Assembly (NCBI GenBank): GCA_963969595.1
Contig: OZ018413.1
Location: 13,567,711-13,631,710 of the forward strand
Origin: Neckera pumila
Taxonomy: Eukaryota; Streptophyta; Bryopsida; Hypnales; Neckeraceae
Reading direction: 5' to 3'
DNA length: 64,000 nt
In this document: positions 11,538 to 23,900 of the stretch, piece after piece
Layout: the number at the start of each line of letters is the position of its first letter
Position numbering within the stretch: the first letter of the stretch is position 1
Notes under the pieces: model-generated
Database searches by the model: none
The model's input: only the letters and a program-made list of their open reading frames with translations
What the model was told of the DNA's origin: nothing
Translations under genes and position numbers: made by a program

Positions 11538-12908
11538 ACCAATCAAAATGGCGTTTTGTATTCCCAGAGAAAGAACTTTTTCTACTGCCAATTTTGACAC
11601 CTTCCCGAGGGTTGAAAAATTGGTTCTTTATTATGAATTTTTTTCAAAAGATCATCTCTATGTTAATTATATATATATATATATATATATCAAATTTCAA
11701 GGTCAATAGATTTACACAAATAAATATATACAAAAACTACCACATGTGTAGCAATAAGGAAAAACTCATTGCTGCCAATTTTGACAACCTTTCAAGGGTT
11801 GAATTTTTTTTTATCATAATTTTTTTTGAAATAAATCATATCTATGCCAATAACATGCGTGATAAATTTTAAATTTAAAAGATTTGTAAGAAAAAATATA
11901 TTCAAAATTTACCAACATGTGTAGTTGTGAGAAACAAATTCACTACCGCCAACTCTGACACCCTCCCAAGGGCTGAAAAATGCTTATTAATATTGAATTT
12001 TTTCTTGCAAAATCATCTCTATATTTATAACATGTGTGTCAAATTTCAAATTCAAAAGATTCACACAAAAAATGATATTCAAATTCTATCTAAATATGTT
12101 GTTGTGAAAATGATTTTTTCAGCTCTTGGGATAGTATCATTTTATAGATAAAATATCATATGGATGTAAAAAATCATTCTCACAACTACACATTGGATAG
12201 AAATAGAATATCTTTTTTTAAGCGAATCTTTTGAACTTGAAATTTGACACATATTATCAACATTGAGATGATTTCATAGAAAAAAGTTTTATGGTAAATT
12301 GTTTTTTTCTCAGCCTGCGGGATAGTGTCAAAGTTGTCAATAATGAAACTTTTCTCATAACTAAACATGTTGGTAGAATTCAAATATTGTTTTGTATGTG
12401 AATCTTTTGACCTTCAAAATGGCTCACATATTATCTATATAGAGATAATCTTGAAAAAAAAGTTCATGATAAATAAGCAATTTTTCAGCCCTTGGGAGGT
12501 GTCAAAGTTAGCAATAGTGAAATTGTTTCTCACAACTACCCATGTTGGTAAATTTTGAATACCTTTTTCTGTATAATTTTTTTGAACTTGAATTTGGCAC
12601 ACAAATTATCAACATAGAGATGATCTCCTAAACAAAAACTCATGGCAAAAAAAAAATTCAATTTGTGGGAGGCTATCAAAGTTGGCAGTTGTGAAATTTT
12701 TTCACAACTATACACGTTGGTAGATTTTGAATTTTTTTTTTGGTGAATCTTTTGGCCTGAAATTTAGTGTCACATGTTATCAACATAAAGATGATATTGT
12801 GACAAAAATTTCATGGTAAAGTATCAGTTTTTTAGCTCCGGAGGCTGTCAAATTCAGCAGCACTAAAATTTAATTCACTGCCAATTCAAAAATGTCATTT
12901 TGATTGGT
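11538..12908. mobile_element. Foldback element built of about 180-bp units
   Basis: The outer ends, ACCAATCAAAATG at 11538 and CATTTTGATTGGT at 12896-12908, are perfect inverted copies. The left arm holds at least three direct units of 170-180 bp, each with 'gccaattttgacacc' or a variant. The right arm holds at least four of the same units in reverse. The whole could fold into a long hairpin. Open frames across the units are repeat artefacts. It resembles plant foldback transposons by structure only. Confidence 0.7.
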
Positions 12909-12932
12909 ACCCCATTGGACAAAACTATTTAA

Positions 12933-13023
12933 CCCCTAAATGCCAATTGACCGTTTTATAGTCACTGCTCTACTTTGAGCAATGTTTCTAGGTGGAGTTT
13001 TTGTTTTTTTAAAAAAAAAATTT
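12933..13023 (+). mobile_element. Isolated 5' end of a TTAA element
   Basis: TTAA at 12929-12932 is followed by CCCCTAAATGCC, matching the tips of the 5544 and 45009 elements. No right end is found; a CATTAGA-family MITE begins at 13024. Confidence 0.5.
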
Positions 13024-13301
13024 CATTAGAAGAAATTGGAGGGCAGTGGAGGGTCGTTTCAAGCCTATTCCAAGATCTGTCCCGTTTCCGCAAACAGCCG
13101 ATTTGGACTGTCAAAAAAAAAAAAAAAAAAAAAATTCCCAAATATCATTTTAAGCCAATTGTTTTTTTTTCTTTCAAAAAATGACGTGGCACACTCTCAA
13201 CCACATCAGCCAGCAGTTATCCTGCGTTTCCGCAATCTGGAAACGCTGCGGGAACGCAGGATAACTTGCAGTCTCTTGGAGGCCTCAAATCTCTTCTAAC
13301 G
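13024..13301. mobile_element. CATTAGA-family MITE
   Basis: About 278 bp. The left end is CATTAGAAGAAATTGGAGGG and the right end is 'cctcaaatctcttctaacg'. The interior shares 'aaaatgacgtggcaca' and 'catcagccagc' with the copy at 17864-18156. It contains a long poly-A run near 13114-13134. Small open frames crossing it are not genes. Confidence 0.82.
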
Positions 13302-14019
13302 TTCTATGCAAATAAGATTTGATTATTTTCTAATATTGACTTTGAAAGTATAATTGCTAAGGTTAAAAACATTATAAAAAAAAACTGTGTGAAATTTTTA
13401 TTATTTGCCTAATATTAAAAGTTTGGCTATTTGAAGCAACTATGCTAGTGTATGAGTATGAAATTGCAAGCATGTGAGCCTTGAGCAATGAGCATATGAA
13501 TACGTAGATGTCCTACAAGCATTGAAAGTGCTTATAAATAAGCACCTATAATATAGGTATCTATAACATCGTTATACTATAATTATAGAAGGTTTTTATA
13601 ATATAGACACCTATAGTATACCTAGGTGTATAGTATTCAAGACTCATAAGCTTACCTTGCTAGGGCCTAGTCTCACATAATGGGAATCCTCTATTTGAAG
13701 AATATACTGATGCTTTCATCATTAAATCTTTTTCTTTACACATTGATTAAAATTGCAATTTTGACCAATCATATAAAATTTTGAATGCTAAAAGAAGACA
13801 TTGTTGTTTTTAGCAAATTTTTGAAATTGAATCTTCAACATTGATTCAAAACAAGATTTTGATTTCTTTATAAATTTGAGTGTATATGAGGATATTGTCA
13901 ATAGTCACACAATGTTAATCATTGTTTCCTTTCAAGAGAGTTAAATTTTCTTTATAAAAATTGTATTTAAAGCACACATGTACTTTGTATACAATCTCGA
14001 AGTCTTTTGGATTTTTATC
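13302..14019. other. AT-rich intergenic DNA
   Basis: No gene is seen. Short motifs containing 'ctataatata' recur around 13545-13625, which suggests a small local repeat. Confidence 0.5.
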
Positions 14020-14023
14020 TTAA

Positions 14024-14925
14024 CCCCTAGAAGCCCATTGTCCCTTTGAAGGACAAATGGGATTTTGAGCAAGTACTTATGGGCTGAATTTTTTCATGTT
14101 TTTTTGAAATTTTTTTGAAGATAGAAAAACTGCTAAGCTTTGTGGGAATTCAGTGTAATTTTAAATCGGTGCTCGGGAACAAAAGTTATTTCCATGTACG
14201 CTCAATACTAGGGAGAGGGGGCAGCAAAAAAAATTTGCAAAACTTTAAATTTTTCTTAAATTTTTTTATTCTTGTTGATTATATTTTGTCTATCTGGAAA
14301 ACTTTGATTTATTTCATTTGGATTTGTTATGAGAAAGTTATGGACAATCTTGTTTTTGGGGCACTAAAAGCATCTTTTTGAAAAATATAACTTGTAGGAT
14401 TCATTTCTAAATGCAATTTTTACAATTTTTCAAAAAAAAAAGTTCCACGTGGTGGATTATTTTTTCTTAAAAATAATCTCACCACTGGAATTAGTGCTAT
14501 TTTATTCTAAACAAAAGATATTAATATTTATGATTTTCCTTCTATCTCATACCTACTTCTACTTAACAATTTTTTTAATAATGAAAATTAATTTTTTTTG
14601 AATTTTTTTTTGCTGGATTCTCAACTCAATTCTCCACTATAAACATTTAAAGCTCAAAATTCTATTGTCGAAAAATGTTCAAAGTCAAAAAATCCAGTCC
14701 TGCAATGTGCTGAAAAACTTGTTTCATTCACTTTTAATACAGATTTCTTGCAATCTGTGCGGTCAAAAATTCTGAATTTTTTTCACACATTTTAATACTA
14801 GTTAGGTGAAAGATCCTATGGTTAGATGTGCCAAAATAAAAATTCTCAAATTTTTTACTCTTTGCTATAGAAATGGCAGTTTTGAATGTGTTTTTTGCAT
14901 AAAAATGGGCTTGGGCCTTTAGAGG
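14024..14925 (+). mobile_element. TTAA-flanked non-autonomous element, copy 2
   Basis: The element is 902 bp. TTAA at 14020-14023 and 14926-14929 flanks tips CCCCTAGAAG and CCTTTAGAGG. It is closely related to copies at 2609, 16762, 43654 and 61753. The open frame at 14115-14381 is a by-product of the shared sequence. Confidence 0.8.
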
Positions 14926-14929
14926 TTAA

Positions 14930-15949
14930 ACGGAGAGAAATTATAACTGTGTTAGTAAAAAATCTCAAAATCTTCCACTTTATGTCCTTCATTTTGTCCC
15001 TATTTGTGGCTAAATTTTTTTGTTTATTTTGCAAAAATGAAACCAGATGCGGAGTAGAGTATATTTCATAAATTTTCGTTTTTTGGTGAAAATTTAAAAA
15101 GCCATGAATTTTTGAAGAAAAAGTGATGGAAATTCATTTCTAATACAAAATAACATAAAAAAATTCGAAAATTAAAATTAGAAGTTTTTTTAAGTATAAA
15201 AACTTATACTAGTAATATAAAAAGTAATTTTTTCATTATCATATAGTTAAGAACATAGTTAATAAAAGACCCACAATTTCAAACTTCTATAGAATACTCA
15301 ATTTTAGGAATTTTCAAAAATTTTAGAAAGAATAAATAAAAACAAATAAGTAAAAACTTTCATTTTCTATTTTTTCAAAAAGAATAAATATTATCTTGTA
15401 TGTCAAAATCAAAGTTTAAAATACTAGAAATGACTTGAATGTAACAACTACTGAAAATGTGCACCCATTTATTGCAACTAATTGCAACTCTGCATACCTA
15501 TTGCAATAAAATTTTAAACATAACTTTTGTTCTCGGTACAAAAGTTACAATAATTGCAACTAAGCATACCTAGTGCTATAAAATATAAATGTTTAACTAA
15601 ATTTATGGGCAAGTAAAAAAAGATTTCAATATTTTAACAAGCATTATTTGAACCCTATATGAATAAATTATGAATTTTAGAATATCCTCAGTAGCCTTGT
15701 GTATAAAAATTAACATTAAGAGTCTCTCATAGACTTCTATGTTTTAATTAAATAAATCTTGTGCCATAAATATCTAGATTATAGTATCACTTTTTGGTCC
15801 AAATGTATAGACAATAATGATTATAGCTTGTAATCCTATACAACTTTTTACTTAAATTAAACTCAGTAATGTGGATACAATAGTATTAAAGTAGCATAGA
15901 AAAAATAATTGAAAATCTTTGAACATCAGAAAGGATCTTTTTACGGTTT
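14930..15949. other. AT-rich intergenic DNA
   Basis: About 1 kb with no coding region or repeat boundary that can be supported. Confidence 0.45.
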
Positions 15950-16130
15950 AAAGGATACGATTTATTTTTGCCTGCCTCGTAAGACCAAGATTACTTTGAT
16001 GATATGTCAATAGAAGCGTGCTTGACAACTTTAGAGGCATGGAGAATCAAATTAGAGTATTAGGTGAGTTATAACAGTGAAGCCTTTTTCAACTATTCCT
16101 TTAAACTAGTAAAAGTCCTACAGAACTCTT

Positions 16131-16619
16131 AGAACTATGTATGGGATTAAAACACTACAATTCCAATGGTGAGATTGTCTTAGCAAGCAAATTTAATCTT
16201 GTCAAATAATTTTCTTTGAAAAATTGTAAAAATTGCATTCAGAAATGAATCCTATAAGTTATTTTTTCAAGAAGATGCTCTAATTGTCCAAAAAATAAGA
16301 TTGTCCATAACTTTCACATAACAAATCCAAATAGAGTGAATTAAATCTTCCTATGTAGATAAAATTAAAGTCTATGAAAAAAAGATTAAATTTTTTTTTT
16401 AAATTTTTTTGTGTGAGGAGATTTCTACCTGCTGCATAAAAAAAAAGGACCTTTGTTCCATAACTTTTGTTCCTGGGCATCGATTGAAACAAAAATTATA
16501 TTTTCCAAAATCTAATGTGTTTTTCTATCTTCACAAAAAGTTTCAAAAAATTATCATGAAAATTGAGGTTGCCTGCCCGAAATCCATTTTGTCTCTCGAG
16601 GGGACAATGACTTTAGGGG
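16131..16619 (-). mobile_element. Truncated TTAA element, inverted
   Basis: The right end reads CTTTAGGGG followed by TTAA at 16620-16623. The interior is the reverse complement of the first half of the long copies (for example 'aatggtgagattgtcttagc'). The other terminus is missing; sequence left of 16131 belongs to the tandem array. The open frame on the minus strand at 16280-16492 is a repeat artefact. Confidence 0.7.
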
Positions 16620-16761
16620 TTAAAAAATTGCAAAAGCACTCATTGGAAGTCAAATTAGAGTAGAAGACCTCCCCTTTTTACAACAAAAGTCGGAGGATGC
16701 ATAGTTGCACTTCTATCTATCAGACAAAACTGAACATCCTTGTTGACATTTAAGGATTAAC

Positions 16762-17679
16762 CCCTAAAGGACCATTGTCCCTTTGGGGGACAAATGCATT
16801 TGCGGGTAGGTACCTACAGGCTGAAATTTTCTTCTGATTTTTTGAAACTTTTTTGGAGGTAGAAAAGTTGAATAGCTTCATGGGAATATAGTTTTTTTCA
16901 CAATTGGTGCTCGGGAACAAAAGTTATGACCAAATAAGCTCAAAACAGGGGACGGCGGGCAACAAAAAAATTTGCAATTTTTTTTTTCCTTAAGTATTTT
17001 TTTTCTCATAGATTATATTTTTGTCTATCCAGAAAGCTTTGATTCATTTCATTTGGATTTTGTATGAGAAAGTTATGGACATTCTTGTTTTTGGGCAATT
17101 AGAGCATCTTTTTGAAAAAAATAACTTTTAGGATTCATTTCTGAATGCAATTTTTCAAATTTTATCAAATTTTCTTTTTTAGCATGGTTTAGTTTACTTG
17201 CTAGAACAAGTTCACCATTGGGATTAGTGCATTTTAATCCCAACTAAAATATATGAATATTTTAGATTTTCCTTCTATCTCATACCTACTTCTATTTAAC
17301 AATTTTTTTAATAATGAAAAATAAGATTTTTTGAACTTTTTTTTTTTGGCTAGATTCTCAACTTAATTCTTCAGTATAAACATTAAAAGCTCAAAACTTT
17401 GTAGTGCAAAAAAATAAAGTTAAAAATGTTCAAAGTCAAAAAATCTAGTCCCACAATGTGCTGAAAAACTTGTTCTTTTCACTTTAAACGCAGATATCTT
17501 GCAATCTGCGCGGTCAAAAATTCTGAAATTTTTTCCACGCACTCTCATACTAGTTAGGTGTAAGATCCTATGGTTAGATGTGAAAAAAAAAAAACATTTT
17601 TCAAATTTTTTTACATTTGCTATAGAAATGGCAGTTTTGAGTGTTTTTTGGCAGAAAAAGGGCCCCGGTCCTTTAGGGG
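16762..17679 (+). mobile_element. TTAA-flanked non-autonomous element, copy 3
   Basis: The element is 918 bp. TTAA at 16758-16761 and 17680-17683 flanks tips CCCCTAAAGGACC and GGTCCTTTAGGGG, a perfect 13-bp inverted repeat. Just inside the left end 'gtccctttgggggac' can form a small stem-loop. It is a good reference copy of the family and sits in the 350-bp tandem array. Confidence 0.85.
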
Positions 17680-17863
17680 TTAAGAAAGATTTTTTACTTA
17701 GTCCAAAAGATAAATAAGATAGGGACATCCCAAAGCACCATGTGTTTGAAATCGCCACTTAGATGCTGCATTACAATGTGCATATCCTAAATCAACATGT
17801 CCCTGTTTTTCAAACAACACATTTTATCTTTAGCACTCTTATAGGATCCATGACACTTTCATG

Positions 17864-18156
17864 CATTAGATGACAATGGAAGGCATTGGAGGGCCGTTTC
17901 AAACCCATTTCCAAATCTGGCCCAATTCTGTGAACAACGGTATGGGTTGTCAGAATTTTAAATTTTAAAATTTTTTTGAATTTTTTTTCTCAAATATCAT
18001 ATTAACATTTTAAATTTTTAAATTTTTTTTTCAAAAATGACGTGGCACAGTGCTGGCACATCAGCCAGCTGCTGCAGCTGCAATCCTATAGTTTAAAAAT
18101 GCAGGGAACCCTCTGGGAACTCACGGTCTTCCAATGCCTTCCAATGTCATCTAATG
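17864..18156. mobile_element. CATTAGA-family MITE inserted in the tandem array
   Basis: The element is 293 bp. Terminal inverted repeats of about 26 bp have one mismatch: CATTAGATGACAATGGAAGG at the left and its counterpart ending GTCATCTAATG at the right. Sister units of the array at 18505-18525 and 18853-18875 show the unoccupied site, so the insertion point is known almost to the base. Confidence 0.88.
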
Positions 18157-19289
18157 ACATGTCAGTAGAAGCCTATTTGAGTAATTGGAAGTCACATGGA
18201 ATCAATTTAGAGTAATAGATGAGTTATGATAGCAAAGTCTTTTTCATTCTACTCCTTAAATTAGTGAAAGACTAGACATAGAATGTTGTAATTCGACTGT
18301 GTGGATGCCTTCATTGAATTTCATGAAGATTTTGTACTTGGCTGAAAGGACAAGCAAGATAAAGATGTTCTAAAGGTCCACGTGTCCAAAAAGGCCAGTT
18401 AGATGCTCATACTACAATGTACATGTATCTCTTCAATTACTACGCCCTTATTTTTCAAACTTGAAGACATATTTTATCCTTAGTGACTTTACAGGATCAA
18501 GGGCATTTTTATGACATGCCAGTAGAAGCCTACTCAATAGAATTAAAAGGTACGTGGAATTACTTTATAATACTAGGTGAGTTATGATAGCGAAGTCTTT
18601 TTCGTGACTATTTTGTTAAATCAGTCAAAGATTGTACATAGAATGTTGCAATTAGACTATGTGGAGGCCTTCATCAAAGTCAATGAAGATTCACCAAATT
18701 CAAAGGACAAATAAGATAGTGACATTCAAAAGCTCCACGTATCTGAAAGGGCCACTTAGACACTTGCACTATACTATACATATCCTAAATCGACGTGTTC
18801 TTATTTTTCAAAGGACACACTTTATCCTTGGTGGTCTTACAGGATCAAGGGCACTTTCTTGACATGTCAGTAGAAGCCTATTCAATAGAATTGGAGAACA
18901 ATCAAAATCAACTTAGAATACTAGGTGAGTTATAATTGCAAGGTCTTGTTCATGGCTACTCCCTTAAATCAGTGAAAGACTATGCACAGATTGTTGCAAT
19001 TGGACTGCGTAAATGCCTTCAATGAACTTAAGAAGAATTTGTACTTGGCTCAAAAGAACATCTGAAATCTCCATGTGTCTAACAGGGTCACTCAGCTTCA
19101 CTAAAACGTATATCTCCTAAATCAACATGTCTCTATTCTTCAAAAAACGATTTCAAAACATCAACCAAAAGAACTTTGACCCTTCCTAACTTTTGCACAT
19201 GGTATCCAAATGATGCGTTTGTTGGTACATTGAATCTCCCATCGTTTGCCAACGACATGTAAAGAATATAAAAATTTCACCACTCTAAT

Positions 19290-20926
19290 AATAAAAACTG
19301 TTCAAAACGATTAGAAAAGTGGAGATCTTAGGTGTCCCTGCCCTAAGTCTTCCCGCCTTCCCAGAACTTGGGGAAGACTGAACAGGCTCGGAAGACCCGC
19401 TTATTAGAAGGGTGGCAGTTGGCTGTGCCCAATCCGAAGGGGCCGTCGCCACCTGGGACAATTCGAACCCCTCCCAATCCGAGGTGGAAATCCCCGTGGC
19501 GCATGCGAACCCTGGGCACACCCAAGGAACTGGCGTGTCGCTCGCGCGATTGCGCTTCGCCTCAGCCAGGAGCATCGATTCTCTGCATCCCCGGCGCGGT
19601 CTCCTCCCGCCCGCTCTTCAACTCCATTCCATTGCCTGCCCAGCCATTCCGTTTCGTACATTCGGCTTTCGAATTTCGCAACCCTGCCGTTGAGTTTTCC
19701 ATTTGGGGTTCCATTGCATTCCGCCATTGCTGCTTAGTGCAGCCAATAACTTACAGTAGTGCAGCGTATTGCGGCTTTTGTGCATCTTCTCGGTGTGTTG
19801 CTGTGGGCGGTGATGCCGCGGCCACAAGGCGCCCGGACGATGGCCGTTGCGCTTGGTTGATTGAAGCTGAAGCTTCCGTGCGTGGATTGGAGGCTTTTGT
19901 TTCGTACGAGCGGGAGCAGGTAGGTGCCGGAGTTTTGTTATTAGGTACAGTAGTGGTGCAAACCAAATTTTTCAAAGCGCTTTATGGGTTTGCTTTCTCC
20001 CTAGGTGAGAGTTTCGATGCGGTTTGGGTTCTCCCGTGTTCTACTTTTTGTGTTGTCCGTTTGAAATTGAAATTTCTCGTGTGGGTTCGTGACATTGACA
20101 GCCAGCCGGCCGGCCTGTCTGTTTTGGGGATGATTGGGGGACCATTCCGAGGCCGACATTTCTGTGTAGGATGGTGTTGGGTATTTTGTGGATTAGGGTT
20201 TTGAGAATGGTTATTATTCTTGTTTTGGATGTTGTCATCTGGAGTCTTAAATTTGTTTTAGTGTTATGCAGGGAGCGAGAAATAGTTGTTTTCGCGTTTT
20301 TTTAATGTCGTTTAGTCACTGTCATCTGAGTTATGTGAACTTATCAGTGAAGTGATTCCGCTATATCATTTCCCTCACACTTAAGGTGGAAGATTGACGT
20401 GACATTTTCCGCTGACGTACTGGACAACTGTAAGCTAAGGAATAGATGGTTGTACGAGTACAGACATCTTCAAGTTGAAAGCTGATTTGAATTGCTCTGC
20501 CAGAAGTAGGGCGCAATGTCAGTGAGTGTGAGTGGGGCAGAGGGGCTTGACGGTGTTGGACTGTCCTCTTGAGCTATGGAGTGAAGGATGTTTTGATTTT
20601 GTTGACCTTGACCATTGTCTTTGTGTTCTTGATTTCTCTTGTTCCTTGCTTTTGTCTGCACTAAGTATCTGACTCCCCATTGTGCAATTGTGCAGGTGAT
20701 AGTGATAACCATGTTTCTGCGGGATCACTCAACGCTGTGAGAGGTCGTGCAGCTATTTTGCACCTGTAAGGCTTGTATGTGGCTTATGTTATCTGGAGAG
20801 CGTACAGATTTAGGTAAATGATTGATATCACTGTAATTCTAGGTGATGATGATTGATGTGGATTGGCGGAGGGTAGTCATACTTTTCAAATTAATTTTGC
20901 AGGGTTTTTTGAGGCGTGTGCCGAAA
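19290..20926 (+). promoter_or_regulatory. GC- and CpG-rich promoter/5' leader of the RING gene
   Basis: Base composition changes sharply near 19,340 to GC-rich, CpG-rich DNA and stays so to about 20,100. This is the expected place for a plant promoter and first non-coding exon. A candidate leader intron could run from a donor at about 19,921 ('gcag|gtaggt') to the acceptor at 20,902 ('ttttgcag'); another acceptor is at about 20,695. The transcription start is not visible. Long open frames here overlap on both strands and look like a by-product of high GC. Confidence 0.55.
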
Positions 20927-23900
20927 ATGGAAGGCGATGGTTCCAGTGATGGAGTAAACAGGGAGTTTGGAGTGGAAGAAGGAAGCTCTCGTATGCGGGG
21001 TCCGCGTACTCGAAAGCCACGGAGTGCCCTTGCGACTTGGTCGGAGAGAACAATGCCTTCACGTGAGAAAACTTCGAACGAAGCTCAAGTGGAGGGAAGC
21101 GGCGAGTTGCGGCATCAGAGCAGCGATTCGATGGACGCCTCTGAGTTTGATAGTTTGAGGGGGCGCAGACCAACAATTACTGGTGCTCTGTGGAGAAACG
21201 TGGCAGACACGGGCGGCGTTACCAGTGAGAGCACATTTGAAGGGAGAAACCGGGGAGCTGGGGAGGGAACGGAGGTGGTAGAGGTGTCTGGATGGCGCAA
21301 CCCTAGAAGGCATTCTCCAATGAAGTGGGTGCGAAGCGCTCGGGCTCCGGTGACAGAACCCACTGAGAGGAGCAGCCTTGGTCGATTAGCAGATTTGTTC
21401 GACAGTGGAGCGAGAGGATCAGAGGCCAGTGGCTCGAGAGATGGGGGCGTCCAAGCCCGCTCTGCAGTCACTGGCTTTTCATCGCATGAGGAGGACTCTG
21501 TCGTTGCTGGAAAGAAACCGGTTCATGATGTCATTGATCTTGCTGGCGACTCGCCAGTGCCTGGGATGAATGGATTGATCAGTAACGGGAGTGAAGAGTC
21601 TGGGCCGTCGCAGAGCTCTGGGGAGTCACCACCAAGAAGATTAATGCAGAGACCAGCATCAGCAGATGCGAAACGTGCAAGAAGACTTCTGCACAGGAAC
21701 GGCGTGGCTCAACCAGAAGATCGTCCTGTTGAAGACGGACGTATCACTCCAGAGGATCGGAGCGAGATTGAACCTTCAGGCGATGTTGCTCCACCTCCCC
21801 CAGAGCCTTATAATTTGAGAAGAGGACGAAGTTTGAATGCCGGGGGTGCTACACTCAATCGACTAGATCGTCGTACCCTCTCCAATTCTGGAATTCGTGG
21901 TAGATTGCGACGGCACAGGTTTCCACCTGGTGGTAGCTCAGGTGTCGGATTCTCAGACATTAATAATTTGCGACGGCCGTTCTCTGTATCTTCATCGTCA
22001 GGGAGTGGAAACGCGGATGCTCAAAGTAATTCAGTTGTGAACTTGGAGGATCAGGATTCTCCTACTGTGGTTGCCACGAGACCCGGGAACATTATCGTTT
22101 TGGAAGATGACGGAGATTCTGATCGGGCTCGGCAATTGGCGGAAGACGAGAGGGTAGCCAGAGAGTTGCAAAATTCGTTTGCTCTGGAGGACCAGCCACC
22201 GGTATTCTGTCTAAGCTCTCCGAAAATGAATATTGACATGCAAATTGCTGTTATGATGCCGTGGTGCAGATTTCATGTAAGAGTTGAGCTTAGAATACCA
22301 GAACAAAATGTGTTGGGCTCTCATCCTGAGTGATATTTGGTTGTGTAGACTGATGAGGTCTTAGCGAGGATGTTGCAAGCTGAAGAGAATTCTCATGGCC
22401 GTGGACTTCCGATCGAACAAAGACCTGTCTTCTTTGCTCCTGCGGGAATGCGGGTTAGTCCTCCACCTTATCCTACTTGTCTCCTGTATGCTTATGCGAT
22501 TGAGCTTTGGGTCATCTTTTTTATTTTTGCTATCCGCTCTCTGATTCATTGATCGTGTGCATGGTTTTAAAGTGACTGCTATGCTTTTAGTCTTTGTTAG
22601 GGGGTGATGAGAATGAGCGAGAAGCACGAAGGCTTTTTCGAAATGAGCTGGCCCAGGGCCAGGTGTCAGATAATGTTGCGTCGAGCTCAAGGATAGTGCG
22701 CAGGGGTTATGGACGGAACTCTGTATTACGTACGCTGAATGCTCTATCTGCGCCTACACCAGATATTATGAATGCTAGACGTGTCCAGTTTCCAGCAAGG
22801 ATGGGACTGGAGTCGGTAAGTTCTAGCAGTTCGTTAATCTTTGTATGTTTACAAACGAGCTTTTCCTCTAGTTCTTTCAAAATACTTTCTTTAATGCTTG
22901 CTCACCCAATTGATTCTTATCATTTTTGTTCTTTGTTTCCAGAGAATGGAGTTTTTGGCCGCTCTGGAGATGGCCTTGGAGCAGGTTCCTGTTGGCCTCC
23001 AGCTTGCGCACGTTGATCGTGATTTTAATGAGTGAGTTTTGTTTTACGAAGATGTGTTCACCAGATTCTTGTCGTTCACTCTTTTGTTCATCGTGAGAAA
23101 CCGTTTTTTGATTTGAATTGATGAGCTACAGGATATTATACTCGTTTGCAGATGAACGATAAAGATCTGTGGAAATATCTGTTGCTGCATTTGGTTCGGT
23201 GCAAATTATAGAACTATTTGATGATGCAATTGTATATTCTGACCTGTGAAGTTTGTTATGCTCCTTCATTGTTGGAGACCTTTATCCTATTCTGCAGCTT
23301 TCCAAGTTGTTGTACTGATCTTGTATCTCTTGGATGTCCATGTTGCAGGAATGATTATGAAATGCTGCTGGCATTGGACACAGATAATCACAGGCATCGA
23401 GGGGCGTCTTTGGAAAGCATTAGTCAGCTTCCAGTCACTATCATCGCAGTAAGTTCTCACTCATGCAACACATCATTTGGGGACAAAACATGTTAGTCTT
23501 TTTAATCTGCCAATTTTTTCGCAGTTTTGATCTCTTTCTGAGCTGGCTGTTTATTTGTGTTGAGATATTGAGTTTCTTTTTTAATTAAGTTTCGTGTAGA
23601 GTAAACGAGTGCCTTGTAACTTTGGGTGGCGATCGCAAGGAAATTTCTCATTTTATTACCTCTAGTTTGACTTATCTATGTTATTTTGGTGCAGCCAACT
23701 GATGTGATCGATGAGGATTGTTCGATATGCTTGGAGACGCCCAAGGCTGGGGATGCTCTTAAGCGTCTTCCTTGTATGCATGCCTTTCACCAAGGGGTAT
23801 GTGATCATGTATCCGACATGTGCCGTACTGTCTTTTTTGGTTCTCGTTAAATCTTTAAAGGACCGAATTTTCATGGATTTAAACCGACCAATTCCAATGA

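Larger units (their letters stand above)
15950..19140 (+). repeat. Interrupted tandem array of about 350-bp units
   Basis: Near-complete units start at about 18156, 18513 and 18861 (periods about 357 and 348). Each carries 'cagtagaagcct', 'gagttat' and 'aggatcaagggca'. Part-units lie at 15950-16130 and 17684-17863. The array is broken by TTAA elements (16131-16619, 16762-17679) and a CATTAGA MITE (17864-18156). It appears to be a non-coding minisatellite; open frames at 18659-18862 are not conserved between units. Confidence 0.75.

Noticed and set aside
11531..12558. Set of similar 60-110 codon frames on both strands
   Set aside because: They follow the units of the foldback repeat; similarity comes from repeated DNA, and starts and ends are not conserved.
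19368..20204. 278-codon open frame in GC-rich DNA as a gene
   Set aside because: Many overlapping frames on both strands are open in the same stretch, there is no recognisable domain, and it lies where a promoter and leader are expected.
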